From assembly GCA_001247695.2 (NCBI GenBank), contig LGRX02014079.1, forward strand, positions 1 to 64,000: a DNA stretch of 64,000 nucleotides. Direction: 5' to 3'. Of the stretch, positions 22,101 to 35,174 are shown in pieces. The stretch comes from Cymbomonas tetramitiformis. Taxonomy: Eukaryota; Chlorophyta; Pyramimonadophyceae; Pyramimonadales; Pyramimonadaceae. Numbering within the stretch: position 1 is the stretch's first letter; every line of letters begins with the position of its first letter. The position numbers and the translations under genes were made by a program. The notes below the pieces were generated by a model. The model did no database searches. It had not been told where the DNA came from and saw nothing but the letters and a program-made list of their open reading frames with translations.

Positions 22101-25100
22101 GACTGCATTATCATGCTGCGCAACAAACGTTGTGCGAACGTCACGGATATCTTCCCGTACGTTTCGGAACATTTATGGTGTGGAATGCCTCGGAGCGCTG
22201 AAGACTTCAGCGACCGCCGCAAACAGACATGCTGCAGGCGAAGCCATGCTGTCAGGGAGGTGCACTGCACCGCACGCGCACACTGGGCATGCACACAGCT
22301 CACATATGTATATGTGGCTTACCCTTGGACCGATTTCTTAGGCGCCAGATAGCCACAGAAAGTCGGCTGCACTATGTATCCGTAGTGGGGAACGGATTTG
22401 GCACACACTTGGAGACACTCATGTGGATTCTCCGGAGCCTACTAATGGAGAACAGGACCCCCTAACCCTGACTGGGCCACCTGAGCCCCTCTGCGACTGC
22501 ACCGCCGGCGCACTGAAGCTGTGTCTCTGAAGCCAGTCCACTTCTGCTCCGCAACCTGCCCGAGACATCTGCCCACCCCCAAAGCTTGGCAATGGCGCGG
22601 CTTCGGGGCACACGCAGGCTGTGGAGGGTGGTGATGGGGCGACACCCGGCAAACATGGCAGCGGCACATCAAGGGAGGGGCATGGCGAGACTTGGCAAGA
22701 CTGGGGGCGCCCTTCCCTCTGGCTGTCTCCTGCGGGCCTGGCAGGTTCTGTGGCTACGTGGTGCCAACGCAATCGGTCCAAGGATAAGCCACACAGATAA
22801 TCTTCTGTGGCTACGTGGTGCCAAAGCAATCGGTCCAAGGATAAGCCACACAGATAATCTTCTGTGGCTACGTGGCGCCAAAGCCATCGGTCCAAGGATA
22901 AGCCACAGATAATCTTCTGTGGCTACGTGGCGCCAAAGCCATCGGTCAAGGATAAGCCACAAAGATAATCTTCTGTGGCTACGTGGCGCCAAAGCAATCG
23001 GTCAAGGATAAGCCACACAGATAATCTTCTGTGGCTACGTGGCGCCAAAGCAATCGGTCCAAGGATAAGCCACACAGATAATCTTCTGTGGCTACGTGGC
23101 GCCAAAGCCATCGGTCCAAGGATAAGCCACACAGATAATCTTCTGTGGCTACGTAGGCAAAGCAATCGGTCCAAGGATAAGCCACACAGATAATCTTCTG
23201 TGGCTACGTGGCGCCAAAGCAATCGGTCAAGGATAAGCCACACAGATAATCTTATGTGGCCACGTGGCGCCAAAGCAATCGGTCCAAGGATAAGCCACAC
23301 ACACGTCATCATCGTCATCCGGCGACTGCCAACTAATGGCGCAGGAAGGCTGGAGAAGTGTGGCTGTACGATGAAGTGGGTGGCGATGGGGTCGTTAATC
23401 CTCCAGCGTGCGTGAGACCTGATGGATGGACTGCGGGCGACGAGGTGCAGGGGTTGGGCTGGAGGAGCTGATGAAGAGGATGACGCGCTCGATGCATCTG
23501 CCCGGGTCCATGAAGGTCGAAGCGCTGTTCACCCTCGACGGCCACCGCCTGACCCGCACCGACCATCTCCGCATTGGTGCCCCCCCCCAGACCACCCATT
23601 GGTTGCGCTGCGGGTAGCACTGTGAGAGCGCTCACCTTTTGCTTGTCGTGTGGCATTGGCGGGGGTGGTGGTGCGGTGTGAACGAGTCCAGATGGTGGCT
23701 GGGAGCCTGTATGGATGCGGCTGGGCTGTCTATTCCAACGGCGAAACTTTTAATGTATGCGGTTCGTTGAAATGAAGATGGATCAGAAGGGCGAGCATGG
23801 CATCGTTTAGGGGTGTGACACGAGGGACTGAGGGGCTTTGGGCGGGGGAGGCAGGTGAGCACATGCTCTTCGCATGTAAGGGTGATAAGTTCCCGAAGAA
23901 GAAACCTTACTCCGGGGGGCCGATGGAGACGGTGGAGGCGCTGTCAGGGCTGGAGGACGCGCCGTACTGGGTGCGCCAGGAGGCCGGGCACAATAAGAAG
24001 CTGTTTGCCCGTGGCACCCGCCCGGAGCGCAGCCCGCCGGGGGAAGCTGCCAGGGGGGTGCCGCCCGTGATCAACTGCATCCCCAAGCATGATAGGGGGA
24101 GGGCACCGCAACTTCCGTACGCCCCACGCGCCCTTCTGTTCCCCCTTCGACGCAGGCCCCCACCCCGGATCTAGCTTCCTGGGTGCCTACGTCTAGGTGT
24201 GCGGCACGCTGCTCGAGGGTTCCAGGAGCACCAGCAGAGTGATTTCTTCTGATAAATTGTACAAAGCGAGCACGCGCCACATCCAACGCCTCTGAAAAGT
24301 GTGTGGTCAGCAAATGCCAAGTGGGCACTCTAGCATCTCAGTATAGGAAGGTTAGTTTGTGAAAACCTGCTCGCAAAATGTGTAAACAAGTATGAAACAA
24401 ATCTTCCTGTTCATAGCGAATCGTGTTCCTGAATCTAAAGGTTGCTGCGCTTCGGAGGTCTGCCCTTGAGGTCGGCGAGACGCCTTGAGCACGTGACTCC
24501 TGCCATACCAATCAGCACGACTGTCGGCCCGTCAGTGTCCGAGACATAACACGGGTCTCTTCGTGGAAGACGCCCAACGGCCCCCGCGCGATTTCATCGG
24601 TGTGAGTGGCGTGGTCTCGCCATTCCAGACTGGGGTCGCGGTGCAGCTGGGCGAATGTGGGACTTCTTTTGGACCCCTCATTTAATTGCCACGCCTCAGA
24701 GATTGTAGCTGCTGTAGCTGCACGCCCCGCGACACACCCGGCCTGCACCTGCTGTAGCTCCCTGTAGCTGCTGTGGCCAGCACGAGTTCACCGCAGAACT
24801 AAGCCCCTGCCGCCAGAGGGCATCTTGAGCCCCCTGCTGGCTGCAGGAGCTCCATCAGGCCCCCTCTGGCTGCAGGAGCTCCACCAGGCCCCCTCTGGCT
24901 TCCTGCTCCCCTGCTGCTGCGGGAAGGGGCGCGCTGCCGGTCATTTTTGTCGGTCATTTGGAATCTCCGCAGTTTGAGGAAAAAGATGGAGTAATATTTG
25001 TGCAGCGTGGCGCACAAGGATATTCCATGAAGAATTTCGTGTGAAGTTCTTTTGCAAACTCAAAAGAAAAGAGCGGAGGAATTCCGACTGATGGAACCTC

Positions 25101-26625
25101 TGAGTACCTGATGTGCAAGCCGACAGATCTCTATCAGGCGCCTCTGCTCCCGATCCGACGGGTAAAAAGCTCCTGTCAATCTAATGGTGCAGAAACCTCT
25201 TGGATTCCGCCACCTCCGAGTGTATCAGAATGTAGCATAGGGAAGCCTGACAGGGAACCTTCATTTGTTTACAGAACCCAAGCCGCACAGATTGATGCGA
25301 AGAACTCATCCGAGCTGGACGAGATGACTGCAAGACTCGAGTACAGGTGAACGATCACCCATCCTTGATACCAAGGATGAGCGCGCCGTGAAATTGGTTC
25401 TGCGATCCGCGCCGTGATTCATGGATACAATCTTGTGTCAGACAGCATTTCGAGCTCAGATTCCTCAGCCTTTGAATATACCTGGTGACAATATCACCCT
25501 GCCCTGTGCGGTCACGGGTTACACTGCCGTGGCCATCATATTCCAACAATTGGCGCGCTGCTTGCTGCGAGATACCCAGATGCCCAGGCAGAGTAGCGCG
25601 TGGATGGACCTTCGACATTTACTTTATCAACCCGCAGCCGACGATCGCCAGATGTTCCCCGGGGGAACGGTTCGGATTTGTTCATCGTCATCCTTGACAC
25701 AGTGCGGCTGCCAACGGGACGAACAGGATCCGCACCAGCACGGTGAGCCTGGAGGATCCTTCAAGCACTCGGGAGCACGAGCTGAGCCAGAGCTCCCTCC
25801 TGCAGAACATGAAAGAACGGGACATGATGCGAGACCTGGAACCGGGCCTGGCGAACCGCCAGGAGCACCTGGCAAACCGCCAGGAGCATGACCTGAGCCA
25901 GAGCTCCCTCTTAGACTACGCCAGCTCAAGGATTGCTGCAGTGGAGGCGGAGGAAGCAATGCGAGGACACGAGCTGAGCATGAGCGTGCTGCGGGAGCGG
26001 GGAAGCGCGGAGAGGGGAAAGGAGAGGCAGGGCCGAGAGATGAGCCAGAGCGGCCTCTTGGCACGGCGCATGAGCCGCGAGGCGGAGCCAGATCGTCCGG
26101 TGAGGGAATGTTGTCATGGCTCCCCCCAGGGCATCTAAATCACACTCATGTTGATATGGACTTTTGTGGCCATCCACGAACAGATGTCCCTGCTGCCCCA
26201 TCTTTTTTGGTCAGGACACATGATGCACTTCTTTTTAAATTGATAGAATGCTATTTGAATATCACTGTATGGTCGATCATCGGCAAAATTTATTAATGAT
26301 CTCCAAAGTTGGATTGGCTCCAAAGTTGCACCGCAATCCTCCTTACATATGTTTGGATCCTGAAACTCATTAAAATGCAAGCGGCTATAGTGGGGGATGG
26401 GACGTTCTATGAGGAGTGGTGCTTGGACAGTTTGTGCAGGTGCCCAAGCCGCACTCCCCGGCTGTAGAGCAGGCCAAAAACGAGGCTATGCAGTGGATGC
26501 TTGACGAGGAGTTGTCGGATTCCAGCCCAGAGCGTGGACCCGAAAATTATCGGACAAGGAGCAATCACAACGAAGGGAAGTCGAACGCGCAGGTCGAGCT
26601 GCTCTCTAGCTCACCTTCGCCGTGA
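16119..26625 (+). CDS. Candidate multi-exon doublecortin-repeat gene
   Basis: A series of plus-strand exon-like segments shares high GC and codon character. They are 16119-16327 (start MAAPTHDAWRTAEE, Ala-rich helix), 16564-17335 (Ser/Arg/Pro-rich, ending before GTGACA), 18209 onward and 20074-20217 (doublecortin-like), about 20650-20790, 21231-21404, about 23850-24030 (possible further repeat), 25275-25347 (bounded by TTTACAG and GTGAAC), about 25640-26098 (charged coiled-coil with repeated HELSQSSLL motifs), and 26420-26625 (acidic, ends at a stop). Doublecortin domains bind microtubules, so a cytoskeletal or axonemal role fits. Exon joining was not proven, and the segments could belong to more than one gene. 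Long introns carry the minisatellites at 17420-18190 and 22745-23310. Confidence 0.4.
17420..18190. repeat. 33-bp GC-rich minisatellite
   Basis: The unit is GTAGCATGGGCCTGCCGCGA followed by GCCTGGTCTGCGG, in about twenty variable copies, several truncated. Because 33 is divisible by three, long frames of an 11-residue repeat stay open on both strands (for example GSRQAHATRRP on minus); I treat these as by-products rather than protein. Confidence 0.85.
18209..18402 (+). CDS. Doublecortin-like exon 1
   Basis: After an acceptor-like TTCGAGCAG, the frame encodes HEAVKGKRRF, a helix (VIRQMADALGI), then IRAVYGQLGDRKYSLEDF and EEPVVVVASG. This follows the doublecortin pattern: basic strand, helix, (I/V)R-x-(I/L)Y-x-x-x-G, x-x-LEDF, and a final VYVVASG-type strand. 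The domain is about 60 residues in this exon, with its N-terminal strand possibly in the previous exon (IYIRRVDKG at about 17190-17216). Confidence 0.5.
20074..20217 (+). CDS. Doublecortin-like exon 2
   Basis: Bounded by GCGCAG and GTGCTG splice-like sites, 48 codons encode LPSSVGDIAGACQRIELAL followed by TPIRALYSLEGIPLENVLQ. This again is the helix plus IRALY-x-x-xG-x-x-LE-x-x pattern of a doublecortin repeat. It lies in the same orientation as the exon at 18209. Confidence 0.45.
22745..23310. repeat. 56-bp minisatellite, about ten copies
   Basis: The unit contains CTGTGGCTACGTGGCGCCAA then AGCAATCGGTCCAAGGATAA then GCCACACAGATAATCTT. Spacing between copies is 55-57 bases. The TAAGCCACA/TGTGGCTA parts are self-complementary. 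An isolated related copy lies at about 22310-22365. It is within the probable intron zone of the doublecortin-like gene. Confidence 0.85.
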
Positions 26626-29600
26626 ACAAACCAGGTGTGAGGCAGGCAGGCATGCCTACAGAGAGCACAGAGCACCAACAAGCTAATGGTTGCCCTGCGA
26701 TCATTTAGCAAGTGATGGCATCCTGTACATTATATGCGCTTAAAGTATTGGAAAAGTCATATGACTGGGATGTTGATGCGAAAGGGCAATCGCCTTCGTT
26801 CGAAGAAAGGGTTGTCTGATGAAAGAATTCTGGCTACTTGTAAGGCCGATAATAAGGTTACATAAAGGCGATCAATATGCCGCCGAATCGGTAAGGTGGA
26901 TCAATATCAGCATACTCTCAATTATTTAAAAATCGGTTCGTCGTGTGTTTCGTGTTGTCATCATTGTGCGTACCAGATATGCAATCGCAGTGATTACTAT
27001 ACATCGTCGTGGACCCGCACTAATGTATCCATGGTTGAGGTGCTCGGAGAGAGTTCGAATTCGGTTATCTCAACCGGCAACACGATCTGAATGACCTGTG
27101 ACGTCTCGGTCGAGTATTTATCATGTCAGCCGGTGGGCGAGAAATATTCTAGTAGTCTGACAGTGCAGTCACAATCTACAGTGAGTTTTCATCATCCATC
27201 GGAATGACTGGTTTTTTATCGATGAACGAAAACGGATGATTAAAGATAAGTACAACCGGTCATTGCATCGCCAGCTCACCCAGTGACGCATTATACAGCG
27301 ATGCATATCTGTGACTGGTGTGCAACAACTCATTACATATCAGCCACACGAACTAGCGTTGATGATGAAATTTGCTGGAAAGTGTATTCGTCGCGGTTTC
27401 TCATCTGGCATTATTACTATCTTAATAAATTGTGCGTGATGTGTGCCCACGATTGAGCGATAGTGCAAGGTTGACATAATGTGGGAGGTGCGTGAACATA
27501 CCCTCAAGTAGGTAATAAGACCGATTCATCTAAAAACCGACCCTTGGGAATTTTTTGAAATTCACACGATAACGATCTTGGAAGTCGGTTTCCAAGTTCT
27601 CGATCGGCTGCAAGCAGATGTTTAAGAGTTATTGGCATTGATACCGCAATTTGCCGACACATCTTATAGTGATGACCATATATGTATGGTTGGATGCTTG
27701 CGCGGACCATTATTTGGTATATTTTTACCTACTCCAACTTACTTTACTGCTGCGATTACTGGGTTACTAAGGGGGTACTATTGGGGACGAGTGTGTCATA
27801 TTATATGGTATGCATGAATGCACCACAGTGCGGCGAGGCGCGGTGTCAAGATTGTTTTGGCTATGTGGCAAACCGGCGGAGCGGAGATATAACACCGCGA
27901 GGTATCATGCATCAGGTTTCGAACTCTCGGCGAGTGCGGCTCCGCAGTTTGATATGTCACGGTGAATGATGTTTTCCCCATCACCCACCACCCGTATCCG
28001 CATTTCCTAGTTTTGGTGTTTACCGGCTCGTGTTGTGTGTTTTCACTATCCTGTGGCGGTTACGATTCTTTACCGTCCCGTAGTTTGCATTCACGTATTG
28101 GTATTATCTGTTTACGGTATCCATGGAGTTACCATCCTGGCGTCGATTTTTTTTTTGCAATCCTGTATGCTCATCAATAGTTCCACGGAAAGTGCTAGAA
28201 CTCTCACGTTGGTGAGTTGTTATTTGGTGTGTATGCGGTATCGGCTTTCGTATTCGAGACTTGGGCAAGGTCCCTACAACCTGAAACGAACACACACCTA
28301 CGTATATCGAGCAACGAAACACTTGCTGAGAATTGCATGGATATTTTGCTTCTAGAGGACAACCGCGATCAAGAGAATAACACTTCGACATCACGGTTAG
28401 TTAGGACTCCCTTGCGAGATGGAAATGTTAAATTTTCATCCACATGGTTTGTTACCTAAAAGAACGTCCAGGAAATATGGATGCGTAGAAGTTCGGATGT
28501 CGCGACATAAACGTGATGTCGTCCACTCACGAGCTATCTGTTCACTGTTCTCAGGATCAAGGACACGCGATATAGCAATTCGAATATTATTACTCACGCT
28601 GGCTTACCACCACGCATCGTGCGATCTGGTGTACAAAGCAACGTCGATAGGCATCAAATACCGCGATTTAGTAACGAAACCGTGATAATAACGACGGTGT
28701 CCCGCGGCGCGACGGGGCATACAAGGCTACACACGCGAAGCGATTCACAGTGTGAAACACACATAGGTACGTATATATGAGCGAAGGTCGACTATATATC
28801 TTATAGTCGGTAAATATATAAAGTACATAAATATCCCATATGCATACGGTATTAGAATCATACACGTATGTCAATTTACATCAGCACCCAAAAGCGGAAA
28901 ATCGAACAAAATGGATATGTACAATAACTCAGTATGTACGTCACCACAAACATTATGCCGTCCACTCTGGTTCTCAAGATCCGCAGTACAAGCACTGTAG
29001 CAATTCGACGTCAAGGTGTTAAGATACTAACGGATTTTTGCCTGACCGCCCGCTGCAAGAGTCGCGTTTCAGGGCTCGACCTATTCCCTATATTTGCACT
29101 GACCAGTAGGTGTAGTCTGTAATGTCACCGTGAAACACAGCTGTCACTCACCGTTAGCTTCGCCGGTTATTCAGTATATTTGGTTTCGGACTCTTTATGT
29201 TATTAACGTATTTATCTGCATTCCAGAGTGATAGTCAACCGCGACCGAGTATGTCCCGCCCGCACCCGGGGTGTATCTTTACAAGGATCGACATCGGTAG
29301 ATAATACCCTTCCGGGACATGTTTCTTGGTTCTTGCCGCTTCACAGATGTTGGGTAGCTATGGTGGCTAGGGATGCGGGGTCCCGTAGGGGGCGAGGTGT
29401 GTCACATAACGACCTCTTCGCTCTTGGTATACGGTGCGTGTTCGTGCACAAGGGATGCAGGGTTGTCCGAATAACCCGCGATATACCACCCGCATACTTG
29501 TACACCTCAAACGTAGCAAAAGTGCCCGATTTTGGGGCAATACTTATATAAGTAGTATATATGTTATACGCCAATCGCGCCAAATGTCAGAGAAGTATGG

Positions 29601-31323
29601 TTTTCTACGTTTTCTTTGTTGAACATGGTTGAAGTATATAACTTACAATTTGTAGGCTCTATGGGGAGCGATTGGCGTGACATTTTTCACAACGCCAATC
29701 ACGCCGGGCGGGATTGGCGTGAACGGGGCGCGATTAATCGCGCAGCGGGATTGGCGTGTAACATATACATTTGATATATAAGGGCTGAAATTAGGAATGC
29801 CGCTATGTGGTTATGTACATGTAGGGTTCTCGATAACTTAATGTGACCTCAAACCTATAACCTTCGGAGGTTATATCAGGGGTTACTACATACCCGCCTC
29901 GATCGATATAAGGGTTATATATCTCGTGTAACGAACATGGGTACACGAATAAGCCTTTCCCCCACGGATTTCCAGCATCCTAGTTGTTGTATAGTGGGTT
30001 TGCCACTGGGAATGCAAGTTCCTGGCATTTCTTACAAATTGTTGGAGTGTTATTGTGCTTGCACCACGAGTTGTAAGGACCCGTATTGTGTTTCTAGTGA
30101 AACCCAACTTTGTTTGCGAAAATACTACATGCATTATTGCTTCAAAAGTACTATCTCATACCTACCTTGCCTAGCACCGAGTTGCAACAGCAAGTTATAC
30201 TTGTGTCCACGGAGTTGCTTCCAATCCATTGCCTTGCAGCTACATGTTGTGATTCAAAGCATGGTTAGATGCATGTTGTTTGATTTTGTTTGCGAATGCG
30301 CGCAGATGTACACGCAGACCACGAGCTGTTCAATAATCAATCAAACTGGCAACCGCATCCACATTTCCGCTAGGGTTTCATCCCTCATTCGCGCTCTCGA
30401 CTGCAATCGAGTATGCGTATCGGGTGAGGGAAGCGTTAGTGGGTTGGGCACACTGAATATGTATGGTGCGATGTGAGTACAGCTCCTCCGACACGCGACC
30501 AGAAGGGGGTGTGGCCTGTAGGATGTACGTATGTGGTTGTTTTGGGTTGGTGCGGCAGACCGTGGGCGCAAGTGGGTTGGGCACACTGAATATGTATGGT
30601 GCGATGTGGGGACAGCTCCTCTGACACGCAACTAGAAGGGGGTGTGGCCTGTAGTATGTATGTGGTTGTATTTATTTGTATTTATCTATATTTATCTGTT
30701 GTATGTATTTCGTATGTGTTGTCTTTCAGGAATACATTGTACAGACTGAACGGTCAGCCACACGCATCTCGCAGTGGGCTGACGCGTTCATTTGGGTAAA
30801 GCGGGCGGAATTTCAGGATTTTGAAACCTCCAAAGGATGCGATATAGGTTATCATCCTAGGTGAAACGGGTACGAACACACTCAGTATGAATATGTAATA
30901 ATACTGTATAGCAATATGATACTTAGATTAATACATGATCCTAGAGATCTTTACTTCGAGTGGGTGGGGCACACTCTGCGGGAGGGCTCGGCTTAACTTG
31001 AAATTGCATATTTAACAAATAGCAATCAAGCAAGGAGACTGTACAAACCGGCGATCCATTGCAAACGAAAAGCTACAGAGGTCAGACGCAACGCGAAAAA
31101 CCACCGATTATGTGACTGTGACACGCAGGAACAATCAAATGTTTTTAGCTGACGTGTGCATTCGATGCAATAAATTTGGGCAAACATATTGAAAGTAAAT
31201 TCTCAATTTTAAAAAATGACGTCAGCAATCGAAATTAAATCTCGCTCGTCGCTTCATCGAAAAATGAACGGCATTCATAATGTCATGACGATGACTGAAT
31301 TCAGGGTGGTCACGAACTAGCTG
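26626..31323. other. Long stretch without recognisable genes
   Basis: There are many short frames under about 180 codons and none has a recognisable motif or consistent splice context. Visible pieces are a GATTGGCGTGA-type repeat around 29560-29770, a dispersed repeat at about 29858-29915 (CTTCGGAGGTTATATCAGG) shared with 42598-42650, and the duplication at 30439-30669. It may be decayed transposon DNA. Confidence 0.4.
30439..30669 (+). repeat. Imperfect tandem duplication of about 100 bp
   Basis: GTGGGTTGGGCACACTGAAT and the following sequence down to TATGTGGTTGT occur at 30439-30540 and again at 30572-30669 with few changes. Confidence 0.8.
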
Positions 31324-32376
31324 TCAATTTTTATAGTGGGAACGGAATGGAGTGACCCGCAATTGTACCAACCTGCTTGTCAGCAGATCATCGCCAATCA
31401 TCTGTCCAGATTGTCGACTTCGGTTTGCCAGAACAGCATGTGTGTTAATGCAAATATCATGATGGCACGATTTCTTGACTATGGCCACGACACCATAAAG
31501 TGTATAATGCGGAGTCATCTCCACTGCTTCATATGTAATTGCCACACGTACGCTTTCCCCTGGCGGTAACTTCCCCTCGACAGGTTCAACCTGTAGCCAA
31601 CCTGCCTCTTGTGTTACTATATCAGGATACTGTGAAGTTGATATGCCCTCAGGGATTGTGGACGCCTTCTGCACCTTGAACTTAAGCTCTTTATTCCCTA
31701 CGTTGTGCACCACGAGCCATTGGGTGTACATTTCCCCTGGGCGCAGGGTGACAGTTGGCAGACCGACTCCTGCTGGCTGGATCCATACTGAGGCTACTGT
31801 ATTGGCACAGGAGAAAGAGGGATCGTGTGTGGACCAGTGACTGGGAATTTGTAGAAGGGCATGCCAAAGGCGGCAAGAACCGCCACTTCAAATGCGGACA
31901 ACGCATGAGGCAAGAAGGTGGTGCCATGAAGCTGCCCAATGAATGAATATGGATGTGTGTCATCATTGCTACGGCCAAGGAAGTTTTGCTGTCCGAATGT
32001 GCTGAAACGACGACCCTCTGCTCGATTATTATCCTCTCGGCCATCCACGCGTAGATGCCAAGTGCACCTGCCTCATCAAGGGTAACTGCAACATGATGTC
32101 AAGCACCTTCATTCAGTACAGTGCAATCTCGGCGGGTGTCCTCGGTATCCAGAGTAGAAGTCGTGTAAGTACGTACCCATCCACTCCAATGCAAGATCCT
32201 TGTGACCCATAGCTGGCAAGGTTAAATGCTTGGAAGGATGTTGCTGTGCCAGTGCTGACCACTGCATAGTTATTCGTTGAGGTTGTGCGGAGATGCTTGG
32301 GCATGGATGGTACGTGCACTACTACCTTGGGCAGCAACTGGGAGGAGAATGTTGACAGCATCAGAGGTTGAACCAT
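31324..32376 (-). CDS. Fragment of a gene with an ASH/MSP-like immunoglobulin-fold domain
   Basis: The clearest exon, on the minus strand from about 31845 to a stop at 31324, encodes TVTLRPGEMYTQWLVVHNVG, then a beta-rich stretch with KLPPGESVRVAITYEAVEMT. This pattern (x-PGE...W-V-x-N-x-G ... LPPGE-x-x-x-V) is typical of ASPM/SPD-2/hydin or MSP-type domains, common in cilia and centrosome proteins. Upstream frames at 31950-32048 and 32113-32376 may be further exons, but their junctions were not settled. No end domain or full length can be given. It could be a decayed gene. Confidence 0.4.
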
Positions 32377-32457
32377 GGAAGGTGTGCACAGTGCGTCGCT
32401 TTATTGTCTTATAATTAATTAATTGTTGTCTGGAGGCGAATACTCTAAGGCTTATAT

Positions 32458-32651
32458 AGTGTTGAATTTCAAAAGGTTTTGCCCCGAAATCGTTTGGGGG
32501 GAGGGGGTGCCTTTGGCCGAAGGCCAAATCTTTTGAAAAAAGGCTTATATATGGGGTCTTTTCGATCAGTTTTAGGGGGATGGGGAGGGGGCTTTGGGCC
32601 TTGGGTCAAAACCCCAAACGATTTCGGGGAAATTGTTTTGAAATTCAATAC
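32458..32651. mobile_element. Small MITE-like inverted repeat
   Basis: The left end GTGTTGAATTTCAAAA matches the reverse complement of the right end TTTTGAAATTCAATAC with one mismatch, and the pairing continues inward (CCCCGAAATCGTTTGGGG against CCCCAAACGATTTCGGGG). No target duplication longer than two bases could be assigned. Confidence 0.6.
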
Positions 32652-33919
32652 TCTATTAAAACAAACTGAAATTCTATTTATTTCGGGGAAAATCGTGTTA
32701 TACAAACCACAGGATGTGCAATTAATTAATTCTGAATGAACCGATGCGATGCTGCAACAAAGTCAACGACAAAGTCAAGTATTATCTAATTATCGATCGA
32801 GTCACCCTGTATAATATAACAAACGACAAGGAACAACGCTCATAATTTATATTCACCTCGTAGAAACAAGCCTCACAAATTGAAACCCAAACCACAACAT
32901 TCTGAGAATAACCTAAGTCAGCTTCGCCTTTCAAAAGGAGGCTACTGTCGGTATGTCCGGGGGTTTTATGGTTATTAGTCGCTCCCGCCGAGAACTCCAC
33001 AACCTCTTTGACACCGTTTAAAGAGGAGCGGCGAAACATTTCTTCGCCCCCTTTGCCATCTCAGTCTTCACCTGGAGATGACGCGTCTGACTTCTTGTAG
33101 TCTATCCCACGATGCGATCCGCCCTCTGGATGGCCCTGGAAAGTCGCCACCTCAATGGTTTCTTGCTTACATGTATCAAACAATTTTCACACCTGTGCTC
33201 GCGTTCAATAGAAAAGGCAAAAGCGTTTTAGTGACAAATCATAATTTGCCAGGATGCAACTCAGACCTTGTATGTTGTGGAGGCAATTCGCCGCGAATAC
33301 ATTCTTGACGTCGAAGAGAAAATTTTGCATGCTCTCCAAAGCACCAAGGCGCCACGGGCACTGACGCAGACGTTGCGCGTTGGCGACACGTACGCCAACA
33401 CACGACAAACAACAAAGTCATGGATTATTTATTTTCCGCGTCCCGAATACTGCAAAAACAACCAACAAAGCCATCAATTAATTAATCGAATCAAGCCGCA
33501 AAAGACGGTGCAACAAAGGTGACTTTGTTTCAAACAATTGTTTCGAAAACGGTACTGTAATTAGAACAATAAAGCGAAGCACTGTAACCAGGGATCTCTG
33601 TATTTGATCCTACTGTACCAGGAATACTGTATTTCCTAGCGTACTATCATCTATCAATGATATTTTCATCCACGAGGGTCTCAACGTCATTGCGGGGCGT
33701 GTCCAGTGGGCGTGCCATCGTTGTCAGAGTGATGCGACTCGATGCGGCTAAGAACATCGGCAGCTCATGTTGCCCGGTTCACGGTCGACGTTGCAAGGTC
33801 GGCCTCTTTGTCGATGCCGTTAGAGCTCGGAGCATCACTTAGAGACGCTGTAATTTCACTAAGGAGCACCGCCGTAGTTGAAGGCTGGAGCAACGGCAAA
33901 AGTCGTCGCCTGTACGGGT
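32652..33919. other. No recognisable gene
   Basis: Only short frames occur here, without motifs, splice context or repeats that I recognise. Confidence 0.4.
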
Positions 33920-34183
33920 TGCTGAAATCTGTATAGGCAGCCCTGACTGGGAGTCCCAATGGTGCAGGCCCCTATGACAGATATTTAGGTAGCCAACTAT
34001 GGGCTGATGACTGAGCCGTAAGTTCGTGCTGTGACACACCGAGTGTCACAGGTAGCTAGGTCCGAGACCGTTCCGACTTCGAGACCGTTCCGGGTATATC
34101 TAGCTTAGGGTTTATTTTCTTAAGAGAGTTTATCTATATTGGTTCACTGACTGTCTGATATCTTGAACCGGGATATTCCAGTA
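33920..34183 (+). mobile_element. Solo LTR of family F
   Basis: It runs from TGCTGAAATCTGTATAGG to GGATATTCCAGTA and is full-length relative to the copies at 5956 and 15075. Flanks CGGGT and CAGGT differ at one base, which is too weak to call a target duplication. Confidence 0.7.
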
Positions 34184-34650
34184 CAGGTTCTCCTGAAACG
34201 TTTATCAAAGCATACAAAAAATTAACATCACAGTTCTCCAAGCGAAATGTAACCGCTTGTCAGGGACTGCAAATTGAGGCTTTGCGCAAATAGTATTCGC
34301 ATCACTGTTTCAAGGGATTGTTCTTTTGTCTTGAACATCGATACGAAAGAGCTATACAGAGGCCACCTCTCTCTCTCTCTCTCTCTCTCCGACGTGCAAT
34401 GCGGTTGTGTATCGATATCTGCACCTCCTAATAAATAGAAACACTTCAGTCACAAACACTTGGAGTTTGATATTAATATCCCTGCAATGAAAAGTAAGGC
34501 TAACCCTAAAAACGCAATTTTCACGAACACCTCACCACGTTTGTTCAAACCTGGTACGAAACTCTCAGCATCATGATAATGCGTTAGTCTATGAGCCATG
34601 CCGGAGAAAAGCGTGTAACCAGCTGGTCGTCGGCAATACTATAATGAAAA
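34184..34650. other. Intergenic, with a CT microsatellite
   Basis: A (CT)n tract lies at about 34369-34390. Nothing else is recognised up to the GAAAA target duplication (34646-34650) of the next element. Confidence 0.5.
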
Positions 34651-35174
34651 TCATGGGAGTGCCATCTTTCTCCCCCCATAAGGGGGGAACAGTGGTGCCC
34701 CCTGTGTCACCCCTCGCCTGGTAGGATCGATGTCACTTGCAGTGCCTGCCTGTTTGCTCCGCGAGTGTGTCACGGTCCTGCCAGCTTAAGTCCGACCATC
34801 TTTATTGTTATATCTGACTTTAGCCGAGAACCGAACCGAAACCCTACCGCGCTGCATTTATTTCATTTTCAGTGACAAGCATATATATCAACAATATCTG
34901 CTTTCACATCAGGTCAGGACCCACCTACGTTCAGTGGTGTTGTTTCTCTCATTCTCCGTCCGCTTCGCGCCCGGCGATTCTATCCGACATCTTTTTTAGT
35001 ACCGACATCTTCCTAGTACCGACATCTTCCGACAATTTAGCTGCCGACATCGACCTCCTTGCCTTCGCAACAGTCGCCCCTCTAGTACCGACATCTTTTA
35101 GTACCGACATCTTCCGACATCTGGCGCACTTTTTCGTGCGTGACCACTCAGCTGGACCGACAATACTTAGTTTT

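Noticed and set aside
22745..23310. Regular 56-bp repeats resembling a CRISPR array
   Set aside because: The whole unit is repeated with no unique spacers, and the DNA is eukaryotic.
29937..30476. Plus-strand ORF of 179 codons, Cys-rich
   Set aside because: No recognisable domain or neighbouring exons; it overlaps simple repeats and the tandem duplication. It could be real but cannot be supported.
33905..34200. Exact target duplication for the solo LTR at 33920
   Set aside because: Flanking CGGGT and CAGGT differ and could match by chance.
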